A stretch of 62,452 nucleotides of DNA from Dehalococcoidia bacterium (lineage in GTDB: Bacteria; Chloroflexota; Dehalococcoidia; SZUA-161), in the NCBI GenBank assembly GCA_014874385.1, contig JACWAE010000061.1, positions 1 to 62,452 on the forward strand, read 5' to 3'. Positions within the stretch are counted from its first letter, which is position 1; every line of letters begins with the position of its first letter. Under the pieces are notes generated by a model. It made no database searches and had not been told where the DNA came from. It saw only the letters and a list, made by a program, of their open reading frames with translations. The position numbers and the translations under genes were made by a program. Shown piece by piece: positions 25,025 to 34,223 of the stretch.

Positions 25025-25999
25025 TCAGTCCTTCTCCTTGGTTGCTGTCTTAGGGCTGACCAGAAACTTGGATACCGGTGGCTCACTGTCACTCTTTTTC
25101 ACACTCTCTGTCTCAACGTGGGCTTTTTCTAATAATGATGATTTCATTCTCGGGTATATTGAAATGAGCTTGGCGCAAAAGAGCATGATCATTGCCGACA
25201 CGTATGACCAGGTCATCAAGGCGATGATAGTGCCTATAGAGCCGTAGACAAGGTTATACGTGGCGAACTTGCCTACGAACCAGACGAAAGCGTTTTTAAC
25301 TATCTCAAAAAGTACTGCTGCAATGAGTGCCCCGACCCATACATGTTTCCAGGGAACTCTGGCGTTGGGGATGAATTCATAAAGAAGAAGAAATCCTACG
25401 AACGCAATCCCCATGCTGGCCAGGACTACCATAAATTCCCAGAACAGCCCGCCGTCTGCGAAACGCCCCCCGAAGACGTTTGTACTCTGGACAAAGTTGA
25501 AAGCTGCGGTCATACCTACATAGATAAGCAAGAAGGCACCGAGCCCTAACATCATGATGAACTCTATCAACCGCTCACGCAGAAATGGGCGGGGTTGTTT
25601 GATACCCCAGGCAGTGTTTAAAGATTTCCTGGTGGCGTTGAATAGACCAGTACCGGCCCAGATAAGTCCTACAATGCCTATCGCACTTGCTGCTCCCCAG
25701 CCCGGAGCTACGTCATGAATAGTTGTAGATACAAAATCTCCTGATACTGGCAACACGTCTGTAATGGCCTGAGTGACCTTGGCCTGGACATCGGGTGCCC
25801 TCGAGAAGTAGCTCAGTATTGATATAGCTGCCAGGGCCAGGGGAAACAGTGAAAGCAGGACATAATAGGAGATCGCTGCTGCTAGATGGGTGCAGTTGTC
25901 AGCCAGAAACTCTTGAACAGCCTGCTTTATCATAAGCAGGAAGAAAGTTATTCGCTTCACTATCATTGCTCGGCTGTCCTCGGCAGGCTCCTGGATCAA
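25025..25999 (-). CDS. YihY/BrkB family membrane protein
   Basis: The 324-residue integral membrane protein has about six transmembrane helices and the family motifs. These are LAAAISYYVLLSLFPL (about residues 39-54), IGLIWAGTGLFNATRKSLN, LIYVGMTAAFNFVQ and the final YGSIGTIIALMTWSYVSAMI. The former annotation of this family as ribonuclease BN is wrong; its role remains unclear. The TTG start at 25999 is uncertain, and the internal ATG at 25966 is possible. It is convergent with ileS and monocistronic. Confidence 0.88.
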   Translation of the reverse strand: MIQEPAEDSRAMIVKRITFFLLMIKQAVQEFLADNCTHLAAAISYYVLLSLFPLALAAISILSYFSRAPDVQAKVTQAITDVLPVSGDFVSTTIHDVAPGWGAASAIGIVGLIWAGTGLFNATRKSLNTAWGIKQPRPFLRERLIEFIMMLGLGAFLLIYVGMTAAFNFVQSTNVFGGRFADGGLFWEFMVVLASMGIAFVGFLLLYEFIPNARVPWKHVWVGALIAAVLFEIVKNAFVWFVGKFATYNLVYGSIGTIIALMTWSYVSAMIMLFCAKLISIYPRMKSSLLEKAHVETESVKKSDSEPPVSKFLVSPKTATKEKD

Positions 26000-26286
26000 G
26001 GATTGAGAAAAGAGAGCGACTTATAGCCCTCTCGTCCCTTTCGAATTGAACAGTCCTAATTTTATGCTTGTATCAATTAAGGACTGTCAGACTGTGAATA
26101 TATTTTAGCTATGATTTATCATAAATTTAAAGTCCCTGTATCAACTTGACCGCAGCGGACTTTGGACTATTCAGCTATCTTTTTTAAACTATACTATCAT
26201 GGTGCACTATTATGGATAAAGTGTCAACTGTTCACTGCTTCATGATAGATTAAGTTCGTCTCTGGTTAAAGGAATATCACAGGAAA

Positions 26287-28665
26287 TCATCCTGTTTCTT
26301 CGTTGCCGTTTTCATCTCCAATATCCTCGTCTCTCTCCAGTATCTCACTGGGCTTATCCTGTTCGCGGCGCACGATTGTGCCCTCCTCTTCAAGAAGGTC
26401 CATGATTCGTGCTGCCCTGGGATAGCCTATATGCAGGCGCCGCTGAAGCAGAGAGGTGGAAAGGTGGGAATACTCCCTAGCAAGCCTTCTCCCCGTTGCT
26501 AACAAGGGGTCTTCATCTTTCAGTTCCTCAGTCGGTAAGGAAGCAAAGGCCTGGGCTACAGTGTCCTCTACCGGCGTGGGAATCTGTGTTCTTTGCTGCT
26601 TCCAGAAGCTTGCCACTCTATCTATCTCCTGGTCGGAGACAAAGCATCCTCGTAAGCGCTTGGGCTTGGGGGCATCCGGCGGCAAATAGAGCATATCGCC
26701 GCCTCCCAAAAGGCTCTCAGCGCCTACGGTATCGAGAATGGTGCGTGAGTCCACTCCGGAAGCCACAGCGAAGCTTATCCGGCTGGGGAAATTGGCTTTG
26801 ATCAGCCCGGTGACCACATCCACCGAAGGACGCTGAGTAGCTACGATGAGATGTATGCCCGTAGCCCGTGACATTTGGGCCAGGCGGCAGATAGCAGGCT
26901 CAACTACCTCGGCCGCACTCATCATAAGGTGCGCCAGTTCATCTATGATGACTATCAGATAGGGCATAGGCTCGGTGGCAAGAGGACTGTGGTTATAGCC
27001 ATCTATGTTGCGCACTCCTACCGCTGAAAACTTGCTATAACGGTTATCCATTTCCCGCAGGATGCGGCGCAGGGCCTCGATCGCCTTTTCGGATTCAATT
27101 ACTACCGGCGAAATGAGGTGGGGCACCCCTTCGAAGCTTACCAGCTCTACTCGCTTGGGGTCTATCAAGAGCAAGCGCAGCTCTTGCGTCGTATTTTGCA
27201 TCAGCAAGCAGGTAATGGTAGAGTTGATAAATACTGTTTTGCCGCTTCCGGTGGCACCGGCGATGAGCAGGTGAGGCATCTTGCACAGGTCAGCCGATAC
27301 GGGCTCGCCGGCGCTGCCTTTGCCCAGTGCTATAGCAAGCTTTGTCTTTGTCTTGAGCTTCTGAAAAGCTAAGCCCTCGATTACTGCCCTGAGGCGGACT
27401 ATGGAAGTGGTGGTATTGGGGACTTCGACACCCACCAGCGATTTTCCAGGAACCGGGGCTTCAATCCTGATATTGGGCGTGGCTAAGGCGAGAGCGAGGT
27501 TATTGGCGAGAGCAGTGATGCGTTCCACTTTCACCCTCGTCTTGGATATCTCTTCCAATCTCTCTACGGGATTACCATCTCTGTCCAGCTTGACCTTGCC
27601 CTGATGGTCTCGCTCTACTACTCGCTTATACTTGCGATCCCACCCTGGCTCAATGCCAAATTGCGTAACGGAGGGTCCCGGGTTTATCTGTACTACCTTT
27701 GCCTCGACCCCATAGCTTCTCAATGCCTCCTCTATGAGCTTTGCCTTCTGGTCGTTGCCCACTTCGGTGAATTCGGTATCGGTCGCCTTGTCGAGGAGCT
27801 CGATAGGTGGCAACTGCTGCTTTACGGTAACTCGAGGGCCTGCCTCTTTAGGCTCGGCTGCAGGTTTTTTCTTTTTAGCCCCAGTGATGGGCAGAGCTAA
27901 TTGTTCTCCATCGCCTGCTGCTTCAAGCGCAGCTTCTCGCTCAGCAGCTTCAATCTCCGGGGACAAAGCCACAGCTTCGCCAGCCTCTTCCCCTCCTATC
28001 TCTGGTTCGACTACCTGCCTGCGACGCAATCTCCTTCTCAGTGTGATAATTGGTGTTGCCAGCAGCCGGCTGAGGTGGTACCTTTGGTTTAACTTGGCTA
28101 AAACCTGTCTTAACCGGGGAAGAAACCAGCCGATGCCAGCGAGAGTTGTCAAACCTGCTCTCTTTATTGCTTGGGACAAGAATTGAAGAAATCTAAGGCT
28201 GGGGCGGGGAATGACCACCCCTATGCTGATTAGTAACAAAATAATGAGCCGCGCTGCCGGTGGAGCGCCAACGCCCTGGTTGCCGATGAAGCCTTTCCCT
28301 GCGTTTCCTCCCAGGCTTACCTGGGAGAAGTCAGCATTGGCGATTATAAGCCCTGAAGGGGAGATTAGGGCGAATATCCCCCAGACTGCAAGGGTTAATA
28401 TGATGGCGCCCAGCCAGAGGTTCCACCACTTAAACAGGCTGCCCAATCCCTGTCGCCATACTACATAGCCAACAACCAGCACCCACAAGACTCCTAGAAA
28501 GAGGCCGAAACCTATGGCCTCGAAAATAGCCTGGCCCAGGAAGAAGATTATCGCTGCTATCGCTATCACTGCAACGACAATCCACAGCATCCCTTTTGGC
28601 GTGGGCAGGAGGTTAAGGGAGGCTTGGGGTTTAGTAACTTGTTTTCTGGAACGCGATTTTGCCAT
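26287..28665 (-). CDS. ftsK: DNA translocase FtsK/SpoIIIE
   Basis: FtsK pumps DNA at the division septum and aids chromosome segregation. The 792-residue protein has four N-terminal membrane helices (about residues 25-155), a charged linker, and a motor with IAGATGSGKTVFINS as Walker A (about 465) and YLIVIIDELAHLMM as Walker B. RISFAVASGVDSRTILD follows. A C-terminal winged-helix gamma domain ends the protein (about 710-775, SHLSTSLLQRRLHIGYPRAARIMDLLE). It starts with ATG after GAAGAAG and lies 14 bases below the UDG gene. Confidence 0.95.
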   Translation of the reverse strand: MAKSRSRKQVTKPQASLNLLPTPKGMLWIVVAVIAIAAIIFFLGQAIFEAIGFGLFLGVLWVLVVGYVVWRQGLGSLFKWWNLWLGAIILTLAVWGIFALISPSGLIIANADFSQVSLGGNAGKGFIGNQGVGAPPAARLIILLLISIGVVIPRPSLRFLQFLSQAIKRAGLTTLAGIGWFLPRLRQVLAKLNQRYHLSRLLATPIITLRRRLRRRQVVEPEIGGEEAGEAVALSPEIEAAEREAALEAAGDGEQLALPITGAKKKKPAAEPKEAGPRVTVKQQLPPIELLDKATDTEFTEVGNDQKAKLIEEALRSYGVEAKVVQINPGPSVTQFGIEPGWDRKYKRVVERDHQGKVKLDRDGNPVERLEEISKTRVKVERITALANNLALALATPNIRIEAPVPGKSLVGVEVPNTTTSIVRLRAVIEGLAFQKLKTKTKLAIALGKGSAGEPVSADLCKMPHLLIAGATGSGKTVFINSTITCLLMQNTTQELRLLLIDPKRVELVSFEGVPHLISPVVIESEKAIEALRRILREMDNRYSKFSAVGVRNIDGYNHSPLATEPMPYLIVIIDELAHLMMSAAEVVEPAICRLAQMSRATGIHLIVATQRPSVDVVTGLIKANFPSRISFAVASGVDSRTILDTVGAESLLGGGDMLYLPPDAPKPKRLRGCFVSDQEIDRVASFWKQQRTQIPTPVEDTVAQAFASLPTEELKDEDPLLATGRRLAREYSHLSTSLLQRRLHIGYPRAARIMDLLEEEGTIVRREQDKPSEILERDEDIGDENGNEETG

Positions 28666-28679
28666 CTTGCGTCTTCTTC

Positions 28680-29285
28680 CTAAAACATAGATAGCTGCTG
28701 AGGCTTATCCTCCTTTTTTACCTCCTCAACCGGCTCCATTTGAGTCAGCAGGGCAGGGATCTTGAGCATATCTGCCTCGATAGTCTGACGCAGACTCTGC
28801 TGGTGCAAGGCAGCGGCGGGATGATACATGGCGAAGTAGATAATACCATCTTGCTTGTGCGCCTTGCCATGAATTTTGCTGATGGGCTCTCCGGGGAAGA
28901 ATCTGGCCAGTGAGTAGCGACCGAGAGTTACAATCATCTTGGGGGAGAGCATTTCAAGCTGCTGGTCTAGCCACTTCTGGCAGTTCTTGACCTCCACGGG
29001 AAGGGGGTCACGGTTATTCGGCGGGCGGCATTTGATTACATTGCAGATATAGACATCGCTGCGCTTCAGCCCGATAGAGTTGAGTAGTTGCTCGAGAAAC
29101 TGTCCTGCCTGTCCCACGAAAGGACGTCCCTCCTGGTCTTCATGGTAGCCCGGAGCTTCCCCGATGAACACTATTTGAGGCTTCTCTGGCCCATTCCCGG
29201 GAACTGTTTGTGTGCGAGCCCTGGCCAGTTCTTCACAATCCGTGCACGCAGCTATCTTTCGATATAGCTCAGTTAGTGCTGACAC
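28680..29285 (-). CDS. uracil-DNA glycosylase, family 4 (Fe-S)
   Basis: This repair enzyme should excise uracil from DNA. GTG at 29285 is chosen because GAGGAGG lies a few bases upstream; the frame open to 29345 runs into the preceding gene. The 201-residue protein has family-4 motifs GEAPGYHEDQEGRPFVGQAG (about 42-61) and AMYHPAAALHQ. The four cluster cysteines appear as CTDC near the N-terminus, C in VIKCRPPNNRDP and C in VKNCQKWL. It overlaps the upstream TauE-like gene by 17 bases. Confidence 0.93.
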   Translation of the reverse strand: MSALTELYRKIAACTDCEELARARTQTVPGNGPEKPQIVFIGEAPGYHEDQEGRPFVGQAGQFLEQLLNSIGLKRSDVYICNVIKCRPPNNRDPLPVEVKNCQKWLDQQLEMLSPKMIVTLGRYSLARFFPGEPISKIHGKAHKQDGIIYFAMYHPAAALHQQSLRQTIEADMLKIPALLTQMEPVEEVKKEDKPQQLSMF

Positions 29286-29652
29286 TTTGACCTCCTCGGT
29301 TAAATAGCAACATCCTGCACCCGATGAGCAGCAGGAATATGGCAAAAGTCCTGGTCAGCCACACTGCTGCGACCTGGCCCGCTGCCCATGCCCCTAGATA
29401 TGAGAAGGCGACCGCGCTGGGCGCTATCAACAGCACTGCACTCAATTTTACGTTTCCTTGCCTGTAGTGAATAGAGGCAGCAACCAAAGCTGTGAACATC
29501 ATAGCAGCAAGCGCGACTCCCTGAGCTGTATGCTGCCCCACTCCCAATAGCAGGACCATAGCCGGAATTGAGATGGTGCCTCCGCCGACACCGAGCATTC
29601 CGCTGATAATTCCTGCGATCAAACCGGCGACAAGGCCAACTGCTATATCCAT
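29269..29652 (-). CDS. half-size TauE/SafE-type membrane protein (second copy)
   Basis: The 127-residue protein has one TauE/SafE half unit: GLIAGIISGMLGVGGGTISI (residues 10-29) followed by three more membrane helices. Full TauE/SafE transporters are about 250 residues with two such halves, so this protein needs a partner, probably the sister gene 11 bases upstream. Such carriers export sulfite, sulfoacetate or other small anions. The two ORFs have separate starts and stops and are not obviously a frameshifted single gene. The ligand is unknown. Confidence 0.85.
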   Translation of the reverse strand: MDIAVGLVAGLIAGIISGMLGVGGGTISIPAMVLLLGVGQHTAQGVALAAMMFTALVAASIHYRQGNVKLSAVLLIAPSAVAFSYLGAWAAGQVAAVWLTRTFAIFLLLIGCRMLLFNRGGQSVSTN

Positions 29653-29663
29653 GTTTTATCGAT

Positions 29664-30023
29664 CTACCTCAGCAACAGCAGCGTGGCGATGGCTATGGCA
29701 TATACTCCGAAAAACTGTCGCAGCCTGTTAGCAGGCACTTTCATCATCAATTTCGCTCCTATGACAGCGCCCACAACACTGCCCGAACCTATGGTCGCCA
29801 CCAGTACCCAATCAATGTGGCCGTGAAGGGCATATACTATAGCGCCTATTATAGAGATAGGAACGATAACGGCAAGTGAGGTGCCGTGCGCTTTATGCTG
29901 CGTGAGCCCCAGTAGCCCGACCATCATAGGTACCAGAAATATGCCGCCGCCAACACCCAGAAAACCGGCTAATAGCCCTGCAATTGCTCCGGTCGGCAGA
30001 TACCAGATTAGCTTTGATTTCAT
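29664..30023 (-). CDS. half-size TauE/SafE-type membrane protein (first copy)
   Basis: The 119-residue protein starts at an ATG and shows GLLAGFLGVGGGIFLVP (about residues 16-32), QHKAHGTSLAVI, and about four membrane helices. It is the sister of the 127-residue gene just downstream, and the two look like the halves of a standard TauE/SafE transporter encoded separately. Both halves keep the GVGGG motif. A heterodimer is likely by inference. Confidence 0.85.
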   Translation of the reverse strand: MKSKLIWYLPTGAIAGLLAGFLGVGGGIFLVPMMVGLLGLTQHKAHGTSLAVIVPISIIGAIVYALHGHIDWVLVATIGSGSVVGAVIGAKLMMKVPANRLRQFFGVYAIAIATLLLLR

Positions 30024-30241
30024 CGTGTCACAATCTCAACCCATTTGAAAAATGATAGCATGGCACCCATATCAAGTCAATGAAGCTATTGTGCTCGGAA
30101 ATCTGCGGTTGTCAAGTGACCTTCAGTAAGATTCTTTACTAACGTGGCTTGGAGAGGGGATTCAGCAGCTTTCCCAGATAATGGCCAGCCCTTTCTTTCC
30201 GGGAAGGATGAACGTGCGGGCATTCCCCAAAAGAATTACTT

Positions 30242-30284
30242 TGTCATTGTGAGGAATTCTTCTTTAGGAAGGACTCGCAATGAC
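30242..30284. repeat. GTCATTGTGAG...CTCGCAATGAC palindrome
   Basis: The arms GTCATTGTGAG and CTCGCAATGAC flank a TTCTTC-rich centre, forming an imperfect inverted repeat. This is a different repeat type from the TTCG and GGGGC families. It lies in the 439-base gap 30024-30462, where no gene was seen. Confidence 0.6.
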
Positions 30285-30366
30285 GCGGGGTTCGGTTGGC
30301 GGCGTAGACAAAAAGATGGGGATACTCCAAATAGACGACTTATAGAGTAACCATCACCATAAAAAT

Positions 30367-30440
30367 AGGGAACTGCGATAATTGAAGAGTGCGATAAATA
30401 TTGCAGGGATTTAATAGCTTATCGCAATTCCCCGTGTTTT
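30367..30440 (-). terminator. long inverted repeat downstream of acpP
   Basis: On the minus strand GGGGAATTGCGATAA pairs with TTATCGCAGTTCCC about 37 bases on, followed by TATTTTT. It lies just past the acpP stop and probably ends the fab/acp transcript. Confidence 0.55.
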
Positions 30441-30462
30441 TCTGCCTTATGTTGTCCGGCTA

Positions 30463-30723
30463 CTACTCATCCTCTATCCCGTGTTCTTTAATATAATCAA
30501 CGGCATCTTGCACTGTTTTTATCTTCTCGGCATCTTCATCGGGGATCTCTATTCGATTCGCTTCATTACTGAACTCTTCTTCCAATGACATCACTAACTC
30601 TACGAGATCGAGGGAGTCAGCGTTGAGGTCGTCGACGAAGGAGGATTCAGGTTTTACTTCTGATTCCTCGACACCTAATTGATTAACGACGATTCTTTTC
30701 ACTCTCTCGAAGATGGTTGCCAT
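30463..30723 (-). CDS. acpP: acyl carrier protein
   Basis: ACP carries growing fatty acyl chains on phosphopantetheine. The 86-residue acidic protein begins [20 protein letters not shown] and has the attachment Ser in [13 protein letters not shown] (about residue 37). ATG at 30723 is used because AGGAG lies eight bases before it; the frame open to 30762 is not. It is downstream of nusB and belongs to the fab cluster, although nusB separates it from fabG. Confidence 0.96.
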   Translation of the reverse strand: MATIFERVKRIVVNQLGVEESEVKPESSFVDDLNADSLDLVELVMSLEEEFSNEANRIEIPDEDAEKIKTVQDAVDYIKEHGIEDE

Positions 30724-30765
30724 CCTTCTGTCTCCTTCCTGATAAATAGTCTGCCTGACCACTTA

Positions 30766-31182
30766 CTACGTGCCGTTGGCTTTAGCTTGACTTATCGCTC
30801 CGAGCACACCATTGACGAACTTGGGTGAGCTCTCGCTGCCAAAGGCTTTGGCGAGTTCCACCGCCTCATTGATAGCCGCTTTCAATGGCACTCTATTGTC
30901 TATCGAAATCTCAAAAATTGCAAGCCTCAGTATATTTCTATCGACCACAGACAATTGCTGCACAGGCCAGTTAGGGGCATGGGCCTGAATCAGGGAATCG
31001 ATTCGCTTTTTGTTCGCCAGCACCCCATCGACCAGCTCCCCGGCAAAGGACCGAGTTGCTTCCGGCAGTGCTTGCTCCTCCGCCAGCCTGTTCAGGGAAA
31101 TCTCTGCGTTGTGGCGGGTGCAATCACTCTCAAACAGCGCCTGCAGCGCCACTATCCTGGCCTTGTGCCTCATACCTGGCAT
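30766..31182 (-). CDS. nusB: transcription antitermination protein NusB
   Basis: The 138-residue all-helical protein fits NusB: RHKARIVALQALFESD (residues 5-20), VDRNILRLAIFEI (about 81-93) and KAAINEAVELAKAFGSESSPKFVNGVLG (split here as KAAINEAVELAKAFG and SESSPKFVNGVLG). It works with NusE in rRNA antitermination. The ATG at 31182 follows GAGGG; the ATG at 31173 is an alternative. A gap of 42 bases separates it from acpP. Confidence 0.92.
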   Translation of the reverse strand: MPGMRHKARIVALQALFESDCTRHNAEISLNRLAEEQALPEATRSFAGELVDGVLANKKRIDSLIQAHAPNWPVQQLSVVDRNILRLAIFEISIDNRVPLKAAINEAVELAKAFGSESSPKFVNGVLGAISQAKANGT

Positions 31183-31350
31183 TAATCCCTCGACTGAGGC
31201 TGTTAACTATTGTTAATTTGCTCGGGCGACCGGCTGTCCGGTACGCATTTTCTGCCTATTTTACCATCTTCTTTCAAGTTAGGGAATCTCTATGAAAAAA
31301 CTATTTGTGAAATGTCGCCGGCTGATGGGCGAACACGCTGAGAGATGGGA

Positions 31351-31449
31351 TTAAGGACAGCAAGCACCTCCCCGGAAAGGAGTGGCTTGTTTGTATGCGG
31401 CACAAGCCTTATCGCAGCCCTTTTTGGCGAAGCGATAGTAATCTATCAT
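31351..31449 (-). CDS. candidate 32-residue Cys-rich small protein
   Basis: An ATG at 31449 overlaps the fabG stop in an ATGA junction and opens a frame of 32 codons ending in TAA. The product is MIDYYRFAKKGCDKACAAYK and then 12 more residues ending GGACCP. It has four cysteines in two pairs (CDKAC and CC) and several basic residues. The tight coupling to fabG favours real translation, but no family was recognised and no independent ribosome site is needed or seen. It could bind metal or form disulfides. Chance is possible at this length. Confidence 0.4.
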   Translation of the reverse strand: MIDYYRFAKKGCDKACAAYKQATPFRGGACCP

Positions 31450-32189
31450 GTCATCGCCATCCCACCATTCACATTTATCACCTGTCCGGTGATGTAATGG
31501 GCTTCCTCTGAGACGAGGAAAGATACAGCATAAGCTACATCTTTAGGCGTGCCAATGAAACCCACAGGGATTTGCTTGAGTAACTCCTGCTTCACATTCT
31601 CGCTGAGCTTCTGAGTCATACCGGTATCAATGAAGCCGGGGGCAACTGCATTGACCGTGATGCCTCTCGAGGCAACTTCCCTGGCAGTGGACTTAGTAAG
31701 GCCGATCAGGCCGGCTTTGGATGCGGAGTAGTTGGCCTGTCCTGCATTCCCGGTCAGCCCGACCACGCTTGCCATATTGACGATCCGGCCCCAGCGCTGC
31801 CTTATCATATGCCTCAGCACAGCCTGAGTGCAAATAAAAGCCCCCTTTAGATTGATGTTCAGTACCATGTCCCAATCCGCCTCGGACATTCTCAAGAGCA
31901 GGCCATCCCGTGTAACTCCGGCATTGTTAACCAGGATGTCGATATGGCCAAACGAAGATAGCGCCTGCTCCACAAGTTTGTTCACTTCTGCGGCAATGAT
32001 GACATTGACCGGGATGGCCAGGCTTTTCCCATTCTTCGCCTCAATTTCGGCTGCGACTTCCTTCGCCGTAGCAGCGTTGACGTCGCTGATCACCACGCTG
32101 GCACCCAGCTCCGACAGCATCAGCGCTATCTCCCGCCCGATACCCTGGCCGCTGCCTGTGACTATAGCAACTCTATTAGATAAACTCAT
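31446..32189 (-). CDS. fabG: 3-oxoacyl-ACP reductase FabG
   Basis: FabG reduces 3-oxoacyl-ACP with NADPH in fatty acid synthesis. The 247-residue SDR has the cofactor motif TGSGQGIG (residues 10-17), NNAG in ILVNNAGVTRDG (about 86-97), the catalytic Ser in NMASVVG, YSASKAG with Tyr and Lys (about 152-158), and ends INVNGGMAMT. ATG at 32189 is chosen over TTG at 32195. It follows fabD in the rpmF-fabD-fabG run. Other SDR roles are possible but the context supports fatty acid synthesis. Confidence 0.93.
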   Translation of the reverse strand: MSLSNRVAIVTGSGQGIGREIALMLSELGASVVISDVNAATAKEVAAEIEAKNGKSLAIPVNVIIAAEVNKLVEQALSSFGHIDILVNNAGVTRDGLLLRMSEADWDMVLNINLKGAFICTQAVLRHMIRQRWGRIVNMASVVGLTGNAGQANYSASKAGLIGLTKSTAREVASRGITVNAVAPGFIDTGMTQKLSENVKQELLKQIPVGFIGTPKDVAYAVSFLVSEEAHYITGQVINVNGGMAMT

Positions 32190-32227
32190 TCGCAACTCTT
32201 TTCAGGAAAGATAGGGGCGCGTGTGTT

Positions 32228-33169
32228 TCAGAGGTTTATGGCTTTGATAGACTCTGGATCGCTCATATTGAGAACTCGCGCTTTATCGCTGATCCTTTTG
32301 ATCAGCCCGGAGAGCACCTGACCGGGGCCGATCTCAATAAAAGTGGAGATTCCCTCTCCCAGCATGTACTCCACCGACGGCTGCCACTGAACGCAGTTAC
32401 ATAGCTGACGTAGTAGCTCCTCTTTCACTCCCTCGGCAGTGGTTACCGGCCTGGCAGTGCTGTTAACTATGATAGGAATCTCCGGTGTTCTAAAGTTAAT
32501 CTGTGAGATAGCCTCGAACATGCCCTCGATGGTAGGCTTCATCAGGGTTGAGTGGAAGGCACCGCTGACCTGAAGCGGTATCACCCGGCGCGCATCGGCA
32601 GCTTTCGCCATTTCCATAGCGCGCGCCAGTGCCTCCTTCGAGCCGCTGATGACAATCTGCGCCGAGCAGTTGAAATTGGCAATTTCTGCGCCAGTATCGC
32701 AACATATTTTTCTTAATACTGCTTCGTCGAGGCCGATGACTGCTGCCATGCCTCCGGGTTCGATTTCACCAGCTTTTTGCATCAGGCGTCCCCGTTCCCT
32801 GACAAGCCGGATAGCATCGGTAAAATCGAGTACGTTAGCGGCAACCAGCGCAGTGTATTCGCCGAGGCTGTGGCCGGCGACGAACGAGGGGTGTACCGTA
32901 TGGTTGACCTCCGAGGCGGCCTTCAAGCAGGCCACGCTGGTTGTCATTATGGCTGGCTGAGCGTTGACGGTCTGGCGTAGTTCGTCTTCGGGTCCCTCAA
33001 AGCAGAGCCGGGAGATGGGAAACTGGAGCGCCTCGTCGGCCTCCTGGAAAACCTCTCTTGCCCTGGATGAGTTCTGGTAAAGTTTGTGGCCCATGCCCAC
33101 AGACTGTGAGCCCTGACCGGGAAAAACATGGGCAACCTTGCGTTTTGGCTTTGTTTCAAGCTCGGCCAT
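32228..33169 (-). CDS. fabD: malonyl-CoA-ACP transacylase
   Basis: FabD moves malonyl from CoA to ACP. The 313-residue protein has FPGQGSQSVGMG (about 16-27), the nucleophile Ser in GHSLGEYTALV (about 99-109), the Arg in LVRERGRLMQ and the His in VSGAFHSTLMKP (about 205). The length is normal. It lies between rpmF and fabG; 24 bases separate it from rpmF. Confidence 0.96.
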   Translation of the reverse strand: MAELETKPKRKVAHVFPGQGSQSVGMGHKLYQNSSRAREVFQEADEALQFPISRLCFEGPEDELRQTVNAQPAIMTTSVACLKAASEVNHTVHPSFVAGHSLGEYTALVAANVLDFTDAIRLVRERGRLMQKAGEIEPGGMAAVIGLDEAVLRKICCDTGAEIANFNCSAQIVISGSKEALARAMEMAKAADARRVIPLQVSGAFHSTLMKPTIEGMFEAISQINFRTPEIPIIVNSTARPVTTAEGVKEELLRQLCNCVQWQPSVEYMLGEGISTFIEIGPGQVLSGLIKRISDKARVLNMSDPESIKAINL

Positions 33170-33193
33170 GTGCTGCCTCCGAAACCGAAAGGA

Positions 33194-33391
33194 TTACTCC
33201 TTCTTCTTAGGTGCCTTCTCCTTGATTACTTCTCTCCCGTTGTAGGTTCCACAGAAATGGCAAACCTGGTGGGCAGGCTTGAGGTTGTGGCATTGAGTGC
33301 AGGGAACAAGGGATGGTACGAGCACACCGAGGTGGCTGCGTCTTTTCCCCTGTCGCGCCTTGGGATATTTTCTTTTCGGTAGTGGTGGCAT
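33194..33391 (-). CDS. rpmF: 50S ribosomal protein L32
   Basis: The 65-residue protein begins MPPLPKRKYPKARQGKRRSH and has four zinc cysteines in CTQCHNLKPAHQVCHFCG, the C+ form of L32. It is part of the large subunit. The neighbour order DUF177-rpmF-fabD is conserved in many bacteria. It follows the DUF177 gene after three bases. The tail is lysine-rich. Confidence 0.96.
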   Translation of the reverse strand: MPPLPKRKYPKARQGKRRSHLGVLVPSLVPCTQCHNLKPAHQVCHFCGTYNGREVIKEKAPKKKE

Positions 33392-33394
33392 TGT

Positions 33395-33928
33395 CTAGTT
33401 TACCCCTTTCTTTCTCTCCTGACGCTTGTTCTTAATACGCAGCGCCTGAAGCGGGGCCCAGCGCGCATCGGGAGGAGCAGGCGGGCAATCGCAAGTTGCA
33501 TAGTTGAGGTTGCGTCCACAATGAGGGCACAGCCCGGCGCAGTCCTCGCTGCAGACTGGCTTCATAGGGAGGGCCATTATCTTATATTGACGCACTGCCT
33601 CGCCGAGATCGAGCATATGGTTCTCGTTGATGAGAAAGGCGCCTGCTTCAGTCGGTGGAGGAAGAGGTAAGCCGGTGACCGGGTCTCTGGTGATGAAGTA
33701 CTCCTCCTCGATATCTATCTTCAAGGGATATTCGAACTGCTCGAGACAGCGGCTGCATTCGCCTCTGGCGATAGTCTCGAGGCTGCCTGTTACTAGGATG
33801 CTGCGATTGGTGCGGAGAAGCTGCACCTTGCCCCGGATGGGGAAGCCATCTTCGTCCGTCTCATCGATATCGTATTGCCGGACCGACCCTATGTTTTCTT
33901 TAAGTTGCTGCGCAACATTGATTTTCAT
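33395..33928 (-). CDS. YceD/DUF177 family protein
   Basis: The 177-residue protein begins MKINVAQQLKENIGSVRQYD from ATG 33928; the frame open to 33967 adds an unlikely leader. A cysteine pair in RGECSRCLEQF (about 68-78) and a second group CSEDCAGLCPHCGRN (about 135-149) fit the metal-binding YceD family. YceD is linked to 23S rRNA accumulation in plants and bacteria. Its genetic link to rpmF is conserved across bacteria. Confidence 0.88.
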   Translation of the reverse strand: MKINVAQQLKENIGSVRQYDIDETDEDGFPIRGKVQLLRTNRSILVTGSLETIARGECSRCLEQFEYPLKIDIEEEYFITRDPVTGLPLPPPTEAGAFLINENHMLDLGEAVRQYKIMALPMKPVCSEDCAGLCPHCGRNLNYATCDCPPAPPDARWAPLQALRIKNKRQERKKGVN

Positions 33929-34223
33929 AGCACTCTCGATGCATAGTAGTCGCATGTTAAAGCTCATTTTAGGACAAATTAACCCGAATTGTCAAGTTGC
34001 CTGCGAATGTGCTGAAGCTGCCTTCCAGGGTCTGGCAAGACATCGTATCGGATTATCATAGACTAGCACGATTCAGGAAATGTAATAAGTTTTTGATTTT
34101 TCCCCAGAGAATGTTATTACTTCTTGACATCTTTGCCGTTAGTATTTTACAGACAGTCTTCTTCACCGCACTCAATCTATGGACAGCTAGGTTTGGGAGT
34201 ATCAATCGAGCGAGAACGAAGTC

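Noticed and set aside
29269-30023. A frameshifted single TauE gene
   Set aside because: Each half has its own start, stop and full set of motifs, with a short gap carrying a TAG and then an ATG, so two genes fit better than one broken gene.
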